Below are positions 1 through 12,510 of a DNA stretch of 64,000 nucleotides, in pieces. The stretch is from positions 11,312,621 to 11,376,620 of the forward strand of contig CM039509.1 in NCBI GenBank assembly GCA_022432975.1, in the 5' to 3' direction. Position 1 is the first letter of the stretch. The number at the start of each line of letters is the position of its first letter. The DNA comes from Begonia masoniana (lineage: Eukaryota > Streptophyta > Magnoliopsida > Cucurbitales > Begoniaceae). Under the pieces are notes generated by a model, which had not been told where the DNA came from, made no database searches, and was given only the letters and a program-made list of their open reading frames with translations. The position numbers and the translations under genes are program-made.

Positions 1-1722
1 CTAATATAATTAAGCTATACAATTCATATCACGTTCCCCAAATCATATACCTACATCCCCCACGGGTCAAATTGCGCACCGACTGCCCAGCACACTCCCA
101 CGAGCCATCTTTCTTCAACCGTTCATGCCTCGGGTGGAGGGATCTCATCCTCACCTGTGTAGAGGTCACCTACACCATAAATATAAGTCGTGAGCTTAAG
201 GCTCAGTAAGTCTACGTGAATGCTTATGCATGAACATGTTTATGCAGTTTTTTATAACACCGTCACTCATGCATTTCATTCATTCATTCATTCTTTCATT
301 CATTCATTCTCACCATGACATTCTTTTGGTTACCGAAGTCTATTCACTCGGCAGATGGTTAGGGCCCGTCAAGCGGTTAGACAGCCCACACCATCTGAAG
401 GGAGGAAAACCCGCTCACCACGGAACGTCGGGTCTGAACCTCACCCCGATAACCACATACAGAGGGTTGTTTACATGATACTTTACTTGCCTTTACGTGC
501 ATTTCTTTTTCATGAAAACTATGCGTAAATTCATTTTCATGACGTTTTTTTTTTAAACTACGATGCATGAACAGATATAAACATAACATATCAATCATCA
601 TACGTACATCAAGACACTCAGGCATAACCTACAAAAGAACTAGTCCTAACTACCCAACCAAAGCATTTAAACAAACAATTCTCCAATTTCCTCGAACAAC
701 AAAAGATCCTATGGTGTAGGCCAATCGGCCAAACAAGTCGCGGAGACTTACCTGACGTCCGTTGAAATTCTAGCTCCGTCCACAAGCGTCGTTCACCTAC
801 GGCAATTCACAACGATTATTGTTACAACGAGTTTAAACTTCTAAACGTCCAAATTTATCAATACCTTAACTAAAGAATTCTCTAAAGCTTCTCACTTAAT
901 TAATCGAGGCATATCGACGAACAATTCACGCTTGATACCTCGAAACAACAATTAACGAGTTTTCTCCAAAAACCTGAAAATTCTCAAACTTTAACACTTT
1001 TCACAAATAAATCAAACTCTCTCCAATAACGCTCCATACGTTCAATATATTCATAAACTTAGCTAACTTATCGATTTTAAACCCTAACTCGCGTTTTCGA
1101 CATAAATCCTAACGAAACCCTAACATCCTAACTTCGTTAAAACTGAAAGTTAATGCTTCGAAATCATAGATTCGTACCTAGGGCGTTGATCGGAGGAGAA
1201 AACGCGAAGATCGGAAGTCGATCGGAGGAGAAACGGGCGTCGGCCGTGAGGGATCGCCGTTGGAGAACAGAGAGAAGGCTCTCTGGTTTTAGCGAGAAGA
1301 GAAGGAAACGAGGGAGAAGAGTGTTTTAGGTTATTTTATAAAATTACTTTGGCAAATTACCATTTTGCCCTTACTTTGATTTTATATTCGTTTCGTCATT
1401 CGTTTCGTTAATCGGCTCACTATTCGGTTTCACCAAATCTCCTTATTTCACCAGTAAGTCCAACTTATTATTAAGGTCCCAATAAAAGTGTCCGTTAGCA
1501 ATTCGGACCCCGTTTACTATTTTTACTAAAACGTCTTTTATGTTACGATTGAGGTAATTACTCGGAATATAGCATTATTACTCCGAAAATTCTCATAATT
1601 TCCTTAAAATTCCTATTAATAATTAGGATCCCAACGAAACCCTCTGTTTGCAACGATTTGACATATTTACAAAAATACCATTTATATTAAAATATTAATA
1701 TCCCGAAAAGCCGGGTATTACA
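1..1722 (-). mobile_element. LTR of a minus-strand LTR retrotransposon, cut by the window edge
   Basis: On the minus strand this begins at 1722 with TGTAATACCCGGC, the usual start of a long plant gypsy LTR, and it abuts 208-bp satellite at 1723 (CAACA, a candidate target duplication). The other end lies outside the window, so neither the second LTR nor an internal region can be tested. The stretch at about 60-210 resembles positions 4777-4935 of element E's LTR, so the two families are related. It also holds a CATT-type microsatellite (about 274-311). Short frames here carry no recognisable domain. Identity as an LTR is an inference from the end motif, the satellite junction and the similarity to E. 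Confidence 0.7.
274..311. repeat. (CATT)n microsatellite in LTR
   Basis: An imperfect ATTC/CATT tetranucleotide run of about nine units with one CTTT interruption, lying inside the edge LTR. Confidence 0.8.
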
Positions 1723-4091
1723 CAACAACCTTCATGGACGCGTAATTAAGACTTAGTAATGTGCTTGATGAAGCATAAGAAACTTCACTTCAATCGATTT
1801 GTTCCAAAAGAGTTGATCGTATCAAGCAAATGAGGTTGAGTGTTACATGACTTTTTGTTAGAACCTAAGTTATCCATTTCACATTCAAGGTTTTAACTCA
1901 AAGTGATGAGACGAAGTGTATTGAGGGCCCAACAACCTTCATGGACGCGAAACTAAGACTTAGTAATGCGCTTAATGAAGCATTAGAAACTTCACTTCAA
2001 TCGATTTGTTCCAAAAGAGTTGAACGTAGCAAGCAAATGAGATTGAGTATTACATGACTTGTGGTTAGAAACTAAGTTATCTATTTCACATTCAAGGTTT
2101 TAACTTGAAGTGATGAGAACGACGTTTATTGAGGACCTAACAACCTTCATGGACGCGTAACAGTAATGCGCTAGATGAAGCATTAGAAATTTCACTTCAA
2201 TCGATTTGTTCCAAAAGAGTTGAAGGTATCAAGCAAATGAGATTGAGTGTTACATGACTGGTGGTTAGAACCAAAGTTATCCATTTCACATTCAAAGTTT
2301 TAACTTAAAGTGATGAGAACGACGTGTATTGAGGACCAAACAACCTTCACGGACGGGTAAGTAAAACTTAGTAATGCGCTTGATGAAGCATAAAAAACTT
2401 CACTTCAATCGATTTGTTCCAAAAGAGTTGAACGAAGCAAGCAAATTAGGTTGAGTGTTACATGACTTGTAGTTAGAACATAAGTTATCCATTTCACATT
2501 CAAGGCTTTGACTTGAAGTGATGAGAACGACGTGGATTGAGGACCCAACAAACTTCATGGACGCGAAACTAAGACTTAGTAATGCGCTTAATGAAGCATT
2601 AGAAACTTCACTTCAATCGATTTGTTCTAAAAGAGTTGAACGTATCAAGCAAATGAGGTTGAGTGTTACTTGACTTGTGGTTAGAACCTAAGTTATCCAT
2701 TTCACATTCAAAGTTTTAACTTGAAGTGATGAGAACGACGTATATTGAGGACCCAACAACCTTCATAGACGCGTAACTAAGACTTAATAATGCGCTTGAT
2801 GAAGCATTATAAATTTCACTTCAGTCGATTTGTTCCAAAAGAGTTGATCGTATCAAGCAAATGAGGTTGAGTGATACATGACTTGTTGTTAGAACCTAAG
2901 TTATCCATTTCACATTCAAGGTTTTAACTTGAAGTGATGAGAACCACTTGTATTGAGGACCCAACAACCTTCATGGACGTGTAATTAAAACTTATTAATG
3001 CGCTTGAAAAAGCATAAGAAACTTTAATTTAATCGATTTTTTCCAAAAGAGTTGATCGTATCAAGCAAATGAGGATGAGTGTTACATGACTTGTGGATAG
3101 AACCTAAGTTATCCATTTCACATTCAAGGTTTAACTTGAAGTGATGAGAACGACGTGTATTGAAGACCCAACATTGAAGCGTAACTAAGTCTTAGTATTG
3201 CGCTTGATGAAGCATTAGAAACTTCTCTTCATTCGATTTGTTCCAAAAGAGTTGATCGTTGCAAGAAAATGAGGTTTAGTGTCACATGACTTGTAGTTAG
3301 AACCTAAGTTATCCATTTCACATTCAAGGTTTTGACCTGAAGTGATGAGAACGACGTGTATTGAGGACCCAACAACCTTCATGGACGCATAACTAAGTCT
3401 TAGTAACGCGCTTGATGAAGCATAACAATTTTCACTTCAATCGATTTGTTCCAAAAGAGTTGATCGTATCAAGCAAATGAGGTTGAGTGTTACATGACTT
3501 GTGGTTAGAACCTAAGTTATCCATTTTACGTTCAAGGTTTTAACTTGAAGTGATGAGAACGACGTGTATTGAGGACCCAACAACCTTCATGGACGCGTAA
3601 TTAAAACTTATTAATGCGCTTGATGAAGCATAACAAACTTCACTTCAATCGATTTGTTCCAAAAGAGTTGATCGTATCATGCAAATGAGGTTCAGTGATA
3701 CATGATTTGTGGTTAGAACCTAAGTTATCCATTTCACATTCAAGGTTTTAACTTGAAGTGATGAGAACGACGTGTATTGAGGACCCAACGACCTTCATGG
3801 ACGCGTAACTAAGACTTAGTAATGCGCTTGATGAAGCATAAGAAACTTCACTTCAATCGATTTGTTCCAAAAGAGTTGATCGTATCAAGCAAATGAGGTT
3901 GAGTGTTGCACTACTTGTGGTTAGAATCTAAGTTATCCATTTCACATTCAAGGCTTTAACCTGAAGTGCTAAGAACGACATGTATTGAAGACCCAACAAC
4001 CCTCATGGACACGTAACTAAGACTTAGTAATGCGCTTGATGAAGCATAAGAAAATTCACTTCAATCGATTTGTTCCAAAAGAGTTGATCGT
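1723..4091 (+). repeat. 208-bp satellite array, segment 1
   Basis: About 11 head-to-tail monomers of roughly 208 bp. Anchors in each monomer are CTTCATGGACGCG, CTAAGACTTAG, TCAATCGATTTGTTCC, GAGGTTGAGTG and TTATCCATTTCACATTC. Copies differ by scattered substitutions and small indels. The array is interrupted at 4091 by element E and resumes in phase at 14393. I do not recognise this satellite family and see no coding function. Confidence 0.95.
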
Positions 4092-4653
4092 TGTAACGAC
4101 CCAGACACTGTACCCTATTTCCCGTAAGAAATTCTTCTTTTTCTTTTTATACTTAGCGTTTAAGTGGAAAACGATTTAATAAAACGTTTAAAAAATTTCA
4201 AAACTATTATTTAAACTAACACAGGCACAAACACCTACAAAATACACCTCACCATTTCACTAACGCAATTCTATCTATACCACGAATTATAACTACATCA
4301 CAAACATACACTTCCCAATACGACTTAACTTTAAACCACCGATACTCCTACATCTCCGAAATCTCACTCAGAACGACTCGAGATATAATTAAACAAAACA
4401 CATTTTCACGAAAAAAAACTGCATGGTTCCGTTTAAAAGTTTAACATATCCTCCTGTTTACAAAATACCAAGCAGTTCATAAAAATCCAAATAAAAACCT
4501 TAACAAACGTTTTATAAAACAAATCTATCAACTAAACAGAACCAAACACCCTAATATGATCAACTATACATTTTATAATACCATTAACATAAATCTATCA
4601 CCTAACCAGATCCAAGCATCCTAATATGATCAACTATACATTTTATAATACTA

Positions 4654-4766
4654 TTAATTCCTCCAAAATACTTACATACATCCCAAAATACCAACTCCTC
4701 CAAAACACTCACATACATCCCAAAATACCAACTCCTCCAAAACACTCACATACATCCCAAAATACC
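4654..4766. repeat. 37-bp minisatellite, short allele in left LTR
   Basis: Two full 37-bp units begin at 4690 and 4727 (ACCAACTCCTCCAAAACACT...), preceded by one degenerate unit. The same unit is greatly expanded at 11414-12412 in the other LTR. Confidence 0.9.
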
Positions 4767-5173
4767 TTTACATCATTCCCCACGGGTCAAAACGCGCCTC
4801 GACTGCCCAGCGCACTCCCACGGCCATCATCCATCAGCTGCATCTCACATCAGGAGGAGGAACGCCATCCTCACCTGGTTCGATGTCACCTAAAACGTCA
4901 CCTACACCATACAGACACCTATGAGATAATTAAATCTCAGTAAGCTACGTAAATGCAGATGCATGCGTGCAGATGCTATTCAGAAAACATGCTCAGATTC
5001 AGATACAGAAACAGATACAGATTCAGATTACAGATTCATTTTCATTACGTCGCAGACAGATTGTTACCGAGATATCAACCCACTAAATGGAAAGGATACA
5101 TTCCGCGGTCGAACTACCACTTTCCACCTAGAGAGGGGGGGTACATGCTCACAAATCCTACAGCCATGCCTGA

Positions 5174-5897
5174 TGATGTGGGCAAGGATGGCATTGAAGA
5201 AGAGTTGGGCCAAGAAGAATACTTAATGGAGTTGAAAATACCAAATGGACCTATCACTAGAGCTCGGGCCAAGAAGCTTCAAGAAGAAGTCCAAAATAAC
5301 TTATTTCAAGAACCAAGACCACTTGAAGAAATGGGCCTTAAAGTTATTAATGTGTTACAAATACAAATGGAGTTTGATTAGGCCCAAATTAAGCAAAGAA
5401 GGCTCTAGAATGAGTAATTTCGAAGTGACATCCACTAGGCATTTAATATTGGCATAGAGAAGGCCAAAAGGTGTTTTGATGGTTTCCAAGAAGGCTGAAC
5501 CTAGACCATATTAGAAGCAAAGTTCTTTCTCATGTTTTCAAGGCTATTTAATGCCTATTCTAGACTATTCTTGTAAGCCTATAAATACTTGGGAGTTCTT
5601 CATTGTAAGACACACTAGAATGAGAATTATCTTGTGAGAATTTCCTCCAAACTGTTCTTCTGTAGAACTTGCGGAAATTTCAAGTGCAACCACTTGATTT
5701 CCAACCCTTATAATATTGGTTTCTTGCTCTTCCATAGCAACGGGGTCAATATTCCTTTCTTGATACTATTGGTTTCTGGTTGTCATATAACCATGGGGTC
5801 ATTAGTCCTAAACTTTGAAACTACTATTGGGCGATCCTGAAGTTGATTCCATCTATTGACGTTGGGTCTCACAACAAGTTTGTTGAGGTTTACATCA
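5174..5897 (+). mobile_element. Solo LTR of a CRM-like element nested in element E
   Basis: A 724-bp insertion absent from the matching place in the right LTR (around 12895-12900). It starts TGATGTGGGC and ends GTTTACATCA, and is flanked by a perfect CCTGA duplication (5169-5173 and 5898-5902). Its plus-strand frame, up to about 5381, encodes a tail with NGPITRARAKKLQEE, the same kind of LTR-encoded C-terminus seen in elements A, B and D. A TATAAATA box lies at 5580-5587. With no internal region present it is a solo LTR, a usual product of recombination between the two LTRs of one element. Confidence 0.92.
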
Positions 5898-7096
5898 CCT
5901 GAGCCCCATCTCGCGTAACCAGATACAGACAGATTACGTTTATTCATTACAGACATTCATTCATTATCTTAAAACACGTGCAGAAATTCGTTTTCATGAC
6001 ATTTGAAATACGTGATGCATGAACAGTTCATATAACAGTAAACATGTAGACAAAGCATACCATCAAAACTCAACAATCAACCTATACACATATAGACAGA
6101 GCATACCATCAAAACCGAAATAGAGTAACATATAAACAATTTAAACCTAACTACCCAACCAAAAGCGATTTAAAGCAAACAACTCTTCAAGGATCCTCGA
6201 CGCGACATCGAAGTATGGTGTAGACCGATTGGTCAGAGTAAGTCACGAAGACTTACCTGTCGTCCGTAGCTTGCTGGTTTTGGCACATCCGGTCACATAT
6301 GGCTCGACCTATGTCAAACATTCAGACTTCATTAAAATCAAGCCTACATTCTCCAATTACTCTCAAATTACTATTTCTAGTCTAATCCAATTAAAACCTA
6401 ACTTAACGGGCCACTAATTCGGGTTGGGTAAAAACCGACCTAAAACTTCGAACGCGCGTAACTTTCGCGTCGGTTATCGGAATCGAACGATTCCAGCGGC
6501 CACGTACTCCTCTAATAACCTATTTTAATATGCCAAAAGGAATTTAAAAACAAACGACCGGAACTAGGTCAATTTAGCAGAAACCCGAACTGCCCATTTT
6601 TCCCCAAAATTTCTCTTTTCGATTTTTCATCAAATTCTACTTATTTCCTCTTCAATCAACCACCTATACCCTTAATTAGAATAATCTAACCAAAAACCGA
6701 AGTTTCCAACCACAAACCCGAATTGCCCTAATGAGGGCTTCACTGTTTTTCGGCCAATTCGGGCACAACACGACTCGGCGACCATTGTTGGTCCAAGGGT
6801 CGGAAAACCCATGCCGAGAACGTCCAAAATTGGCCGGCGATCGGAGCTCAATCGAGCTCGTCACGCACAGCCCCAAACCGAACCGGAAAAAGAGGGAAAA
6901 CCGAGCCCTTACCTTCAGTTCGTTCGCGGAGGCAGGCCGGAAACCCTTTGTCGCCGTCGTCTGGCCGGAGAAGGCCGGAGCTCGCCGGTGAACGGCGCCG
7001 CGTCGCCGTGCTTTTCCCTCGCCCTGCCCTGTCTCCGTTCGCGGGTCGTCGGGCTCGAACACAAACAACCTCGGTTGTTTGTGTTGTTTTTACGTT

Positions 7097-7125
7097 ATTA
7101 ATAATAATAATAATAATAATAATAA
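7097..7125. repeat. (AAT)n microsatellite, left LTR
   Basis: About nine ATA/AAT units, followed by diverged AATCCTAAT steps. The matching run at 14094-14141 in the right LTR is longer, so the locus has changed length since insertion. Confidence 0.9.
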
Positions 7126-7377
7126 TCCTAATATTAATAATCCTAATATTAATTCCAATTAAAACGTTAATATACCGTTTTGCCCTTCCATAAATTCCGT
7201 TAAATCTCGTTCTTAATTATAACTCACGGCTTAATTTCATTGGAAATACTCGAATCTAAATTAATTAACCAATCAGGTTAACCAAATTTATTCACTTTTC
7301 TTTTAAATTACTTAAAACAATTATTTATTAAACAATTACCTATTATTTTATTTTCTCTTAAAATTCCGGGTGTTACA

Positions 7378-7390
7378 TCCTTCCCTCCTT
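7378..7390 (-). promoter_or_regulatory. Polypurine tract of element E
   Basis: On the minus strand AAGGAGGGAAGGA lies immediately before the 3' LTR start, which is where plus-strand DNA priming occurs in LTR retrotransposons. Confidence 0.85.
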
Positions 7391-10282
7391 AATTGGAATT
7401 TTGTCCCCAAAATTATTGCTTGGTTAACTTCTAATTACTCATCCTCTCATTGCCTAAGAAATAATGTCGTAACACTAGCCTCGACACCCCTATGGCCTTA
7501 CTCACCATCTGGGTCTTGACAGCTTCCTATATCTCTAAAGCTCAAAATATTTCTAACTACGCGCTTCGTAACTCAATCGCTCATACACTCATCGACTTCG
7601 ACTTAATCCTTTATTATTTAGAACCTTAAATTTCCTCTAACTTAGCCTCAAGCTAAGTTCATTCAGTTCCCTACTCTTCAATCCTCATGACATCAACACA
7701 TCAAGCCCTCACAATCTCTTCGGTATATGACACACAGGACTTGATACATATATTCTTCATCCTAATTCTCCATTTCAAACTCTTCATTACGACACTATCT
7801 CGTTTCTTACTTAGCATTCTCGTCTCCTATACCTACGTACCTTGGGCAATTACTACATTTCTTTAGCCACTCTAATGTCATTCTTATTCAATGGGCTTAA
7901 ATGCTCAAATCTACCCCTTGACGCTTTCACGGTATCTTCGAAGTTTCTACATCTATGTCCACCACGCTCGATTTCGTACAACATCTTAAAGGGTGCACAA
8001 CAGATCTCGATGTAACTTACGAGTCGCAACTTTCCTAGTTTTCATAATCCAACCTCGCTTCCAAGCTCACTTGCACGATCTTCGTGCAAATCTTTCTTCC
8101 TTCATCCAATAGGCTCCAAAATTCCTCAACTTTAACTACTCAACTCGTATATCAACCTTAACCTTAGTTATTTACAAAATCATTGGCTACGATTTCGTTA
8201 CCTACTGGTCGAGGCTTTGAAATTTCCTAATTTAATCTTATCTCGATGCACTTGAACATTATTTGTGCAATTTCTCGTCCTCCTCGTCCGGTGACCCATT
8301 AATCCATCAATCCGCACAACACTAACATTCGATTAAAATTCCAAATCTAAACCCTTTATTTAATTTAGATAATGTCCTAGACTTATTCTTAATATCACAC
8401 TAAGACTTCCTCGAAAGTTACGAACTAATCTACTACTTGGTCATTTCTTCTAGTCAGGTTCATAATGTTCTTATTAGCTTCTTCACAATAATTCGTTTAA
8501 CAATTTTTCTTGTTAGCAAACTTGTTGTAAATAGTCCTACAACCTTAATCTAGATCTTCTAAAGTTCTTAAATCTTATTCTTCTATTTTTCCCAAAAATT
8601 TAGAAGCATCCATTACCTTTAATGGAGCTAAACATGTCATGACTCATACTACAAGTCTTATCAATTCTCAAATCTCTTGGCGAATACCAAAGTGGTCGAG
8701 TTCACTTCCTCAAATTCTCACATGAATCGGCCTTCACTTAATTCCTTATAGGCTAAGCTTTCTAACTCACCTAATTTGATTGGTCACCACCTAAACTCTT
8801 CATTACGATCCACCTCTCGGGTCCTTTAAACACTAAAGTTCTTACTTACATCTTGGAGGTAAGTCACAGGTTACGGTGTTTAACTTGAACTGTGTCAACC
8901 TTAGACTTACTACTCATCTCTTACCTTTCTAGATCAAAAGTTAGAAATCAATTACTCGTTACGTTTCCTAATTGGTACTCACTCTACCGAACAACACGCA
9001 CACATGACTTGACGCGTCTAAAATTCACAGACCGCCCTTAGCTTAACTAAGTTTTCTCCCTTATCGCGTTGGTCGTAAACCTCACACATCAAAGAGAGAA
9101 ACAAATCTCCCGTTTATCGACTAACCTTCTAAGGTGGCACGTATCTCCTAGCCAACGTCTAATTCTTGTAACTTAAGTACCACCTTACATAAGATTCCCC
9201 TAGTCGGGTTCGAATATTATACTTGTCTACTTGACTCGCATGCAAATATTCTTCCAACCATCTTCTTGTTTGCGAACTTGTTGTAGGTAAGTTTACGCCT
9301 TTATTCGAATAATTTGAAACACCTCTGCTTTAATGATAACCTTCCTAGTTCCTCAAACACTAATGCTTCTACCTTCATCCTGGAGGTGGCCTCATGTTTG
9401 TGGCTCATAAATTGTAACAACTATAGGTTCACAACTAAACTCCTATATCTTTGGCTTCATAGTCCAATCAAGCAACTCTAACTGCCTGACATGTCCACAA
9501 CTCGTTGATTATTCTTAACTTCGCTAGACCTCCCACCTAATAAGTCGGTTGTAATCTTCTCACAGATTTATATCTTCTTTTATTGATTAGTCTTCTAAGG
9601 TGGTACCCTTTTTCTAGAGAACAGCTAACTTCGGTATCTGGAGTACCATCCGACACACGACCTCGATTCTCTTGCGTTCCGGGATTTAAATACTTTCCAA
9701 CTCGGAGTAAATCTCCTTATTCTTTGCCTCCATATTGGTCGATACGACCACTCCTATCCAAATCTTACGTCCGCGACTTGTATTGATCTGTCACATCTTT
9801 CTACACCACAACCATAATGGTCACCCTCATATCCAATCCACAATAACACTAGGTAAGCTCTGGAATATGATCCTTTTGTTTAGACACTTCAATCTTTTTC
9901 ATGGATCCGGGGTGTTCCAATTCTTACTAAACCTTCCTACTTGCTTAATTGCACTTAGTATACCTCGAGAACCTAAAACATCTCCAAATGCATTTTACAT
10001 TTTAGCTTAAATTACTACTTAATTCTTTACACCTTAAGGGTTTTGAGTTTCATCAACTAGGGTTCATTTCCTATAAATTTAAGTCCTTACACCTCGTAAG
10101 TCGTATCTCTCTAATAGCACAAAATCTAAGTGCATAACTCTTCATGGTTAAGTCAGGCTAATCTTATTAACGTATAACTCTCTTTCTATAAGGCTTGTAT
10201 GGTCACGCATCTACCTACCGTCTTATAGTTGGGGTTCATTTAAGAACTCCTCTAACCCACTTTCCATTACTTTCTTACTTCT
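7391..10282 (-). other. Element E internal region without recognisable genes
   Basis: About 2.9 kb of AT-rich sequence between the gag remnant and the purine tract. No frame on either strand longer than about 90 codons has a recognisable domain, and I see no protease, reverse transcriptase, RNase H or integrase motif. It is where pol would be expected. It may be decayed pol or a non-coding internal domain; reading alone cannot separate these. Confidence 0.7.
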
Positions 10283-10804
10283 CTATTTTAATATTACTCG
10301 TTCTATTAATTTTTGAAATAAAACTCTACCTGAAACAGCTGAGGGTTGGGCAGTTTCCTCTTCTCCAGTCAAGGCAAGCAGCTTTAGGGTAACGTTTTTC
10401 TGATTCTTGCCTCGTTGGCCTCTACCTGGTTGATCTCGACCCGGCCTCGGGCAATCCTTGACGAAATGGCCATTCTCTCCACATCGAAAGCATTTATCTG
10501 TGCCTACTCTACAGCTGCCGTAGTGCTCCTTTTGGCATTTAAGACACCAGGGTCCCTGAGTAGTTCCTCGTAATTTCTTTCGTCGACCTTGTTCGATTTC
10601 CTCCCTGCCCATCCTCTTCATACCTTGACTATTGCAAGCAACCACCCCTTGGGTCCTTGGGTCGTCTCGGTTTGTCAACCTCTCGAGCTGAAGAAATTGC
10701 CTGTCTATGAGCTGAGCTTGTTGGTCTATATGTTGGGACTGGCGATCTATTATCTCCGTAAGTCGATCTAGCGCGTCATCTCTAGGATCCCTTCCTCGAA
10801 CCAT
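10283..10804 (-). pseudogene. gag: Shortened gag with one zinc knuckle (element E)
   Basis: A 173-residue minus-strand frame with an ATG at 10804. Residues 1-45 form a polar, Gln/Asp-rich segment with heptad-like spacing (RQSQHIDQQAQLIDRQFLQL), probably a coiled coil. A basic linker follows, then CLKC...C (about 87-98) and a canonical CCHC nucleic-acid-binding knuckle, CFRCGENGHFVKDC (105-118). Gag proteins of plant gypsy elements normally have a capsid core of about 150 residues between the N-terminal part and the knuckle; here that core is missing and the two parts are joined directly. No protease follows. If made, the protein could still bind RNA but could hardly form a capsid unaided. It lies just downstream of the primer site, as gag should. 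Confidence 0.75.
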
Positions 10805-10948
10805 TTTTTTATATAAATCCTATAAAATCAAAACAATAAACCTAAGAAACAAATCAATAAAGCTATAAACAGACTTACAGTTGATGAAGGATGTCCGCGT
10901 AGTGGCTGTGCAGTCGAGCAGTCTACAGAACCGATTTAAAACCCGGGG

Positions 10949-10960
10949 GCTCTGATACCA
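10949..10960 (-). promoter_or_regulatory. Primer-binding site of element E
   Basis: On the minus strand TGGTATCAGAGC, complementary to the 3' end of initiator-Met tRNA, starts four bases inside the 5' LTR end (10965). This fixes the element's orientation. Confidence 0.92.
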
Positions 10961-11413
10961 TAATTGTAACGACCCAGACACTGTACCCTATTTCCCGTAC
11001 GAAATTCTTCTTTTTCTTTTATACTTAGCGTTAAGTAAAGGAAAACGATTTAATAAACGTTTAAACATATTCAAACTATTAGTTAAACTACACCGCACAA
11101 ACACACTACAAAATACACCTCACCATTTCACTAACGCAATTCTATCTATACCACGAATTATAACTACATCACAAACATACACTTCCCATACGACTTAACT
11201 TTAAACCACCGATACTCCTACATCCCGAAATCGCACTCAGAACGACTCGAGATATAATTAAACAAAACACATTTTCACGAAAAAAAACTGCATGGTTCCG
11301 TTAAAAGTTTAACATATCCTCCTGTTTACAAAATACCAAGCAGTTCATAAAATCCAAATAAAAACCTTAACAACGTTTATAAAACAAATCTATCAACTAA
11401 ACAGAACCAAAAT

Positions 11414-12510
11414 ACCAACTCCTCCAAAACACTCACATACATCCCAAAATACCAACTCCTCCAAAACACTCACATACATCCCAAAATACCAACTCCTCCA
11501 AAACACTCACATACATCCCAAAATACCAACTCCTCCAAAACACTCACATACATCCCAAAATACCAACTCCTCCAAAACACTCACATACATCCCAAAATAC
11601 CAACTCCTCCAAAACACTCACATACATCCCAAAATACCAACTCCTCCAAAACACTCACATACATCCCAAAATACCAACTCCTCCAAAACACTCACATACA
11701 TCCCAAAATACCAACTCCTCCAAAACACTCACATACATCCCAAAATACCAACTCCTCCAAAACACTCACATACATCCCAAAATACCAACTCCTCCAAAAC
11801 ACTCACATACATCCCAAAATACCAACTCCTCCAAAACACTCACATACATCCCAAAATACCAACTCCTCCAAAACACTCACATACATCCCAAAATACCAAC
11901 TCCTCCAAAACACTCACATACATCCCAAAATACCAACTCCTCCAAAACACTCACATACATCCCAAAATACCAACTCCTCCAAAACACTCACATACATCCC
12001 AAAATACCAACTCCTCCAAAACACTCACATACATCCCAAAATACCAACTCCTCCAAAACACTCACATACATCCCAAAATACCAACTCCTCCAAAACACTC
12101 ACATACATCCCAAAATACCAACTCCTCCAAAACACTCACATACATCCCAAAATACCAACTCCTCCAAAACACTCACATACATCCCAAAATACCAACTCCT
12201 CCAAAACACTCACATACATCCCAAAATACCAACTCCTCCAAAACACTCACATACATCCCAAAATACCAACTCCTCCAAAACACTCACATACATCCCAAAA
12301 TACCAACTCCTCCAAAACACTCACATACATCCCAAAATACCAACTCCTCCAAAACACTCACATACATCCCAAAATACCAACTCCTCCAAAACACTCACAT
12401 ACATCCCAAAATCATACATCCCAAAATACACTCCTCCCAAAACACTCACATACATCCCAAAATACCAACTCCTCCAAAACACTCACATACATCCCAAAAT
12501 ACCTTTACAT
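11414..12510. repeat. Expanded 37-bp minisatellite in the 5' LTR
   Basis: Twenty-seven consecutive 37-bp units run from 11414 to 12412 in perfect phase (26 periods between 11414 and 12376) and appear identical by eye. One or two disrupted units follow to about 12510. The unit is pyrimidine- and A-rich (ACCAACTCCTCC...). It is not a CRISPR array, since the units are contiguous with no spacers. Confidence 0.95.

Larger units (their letters stand above)
4092..7377 (-). repeat. Element E 3' LTR (left copy)
   Basis: This 3286-bp LTR contains a 724-bp solo LTR inserted with a 5-bp duplication; without it the LTR is about 2557 bp. Its half from about 4770 onward is nearly identical to 12500-14392. 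The first 300 bp differ from the right LTR mainly by single-base indels. It has only two full copies of the 37-bp minisatellite, against about 29 in the right LTR. Frames of 60-130 codons at about 6676-7101 recur in both LTRs but match no known domain and are not called genes. Confidence 0.9.

Noticed and set aside
4953..5381. A 142-codon frame taken as a single gene
   Set aside because: It begins in E's LTR and ends in the nested solo LTR. Only the second half has meaning, as the LTR-encoded tail of the inserted family.
6676..7101. Frames of 86-130 codons on both strands, repeated at 13673-14098
   Set aside because: They overlap one another in GC-rich LTR sequence, occur only because both LTRs are copies, and show no known domain.
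11414..12412. Regular 37-bp repeats resembling a CRISPR array
   Set aside because: Units are contiguous with no unique spacers, lie in a plant LTR and exist as two units in the sister LTR. This is a minisatellite.
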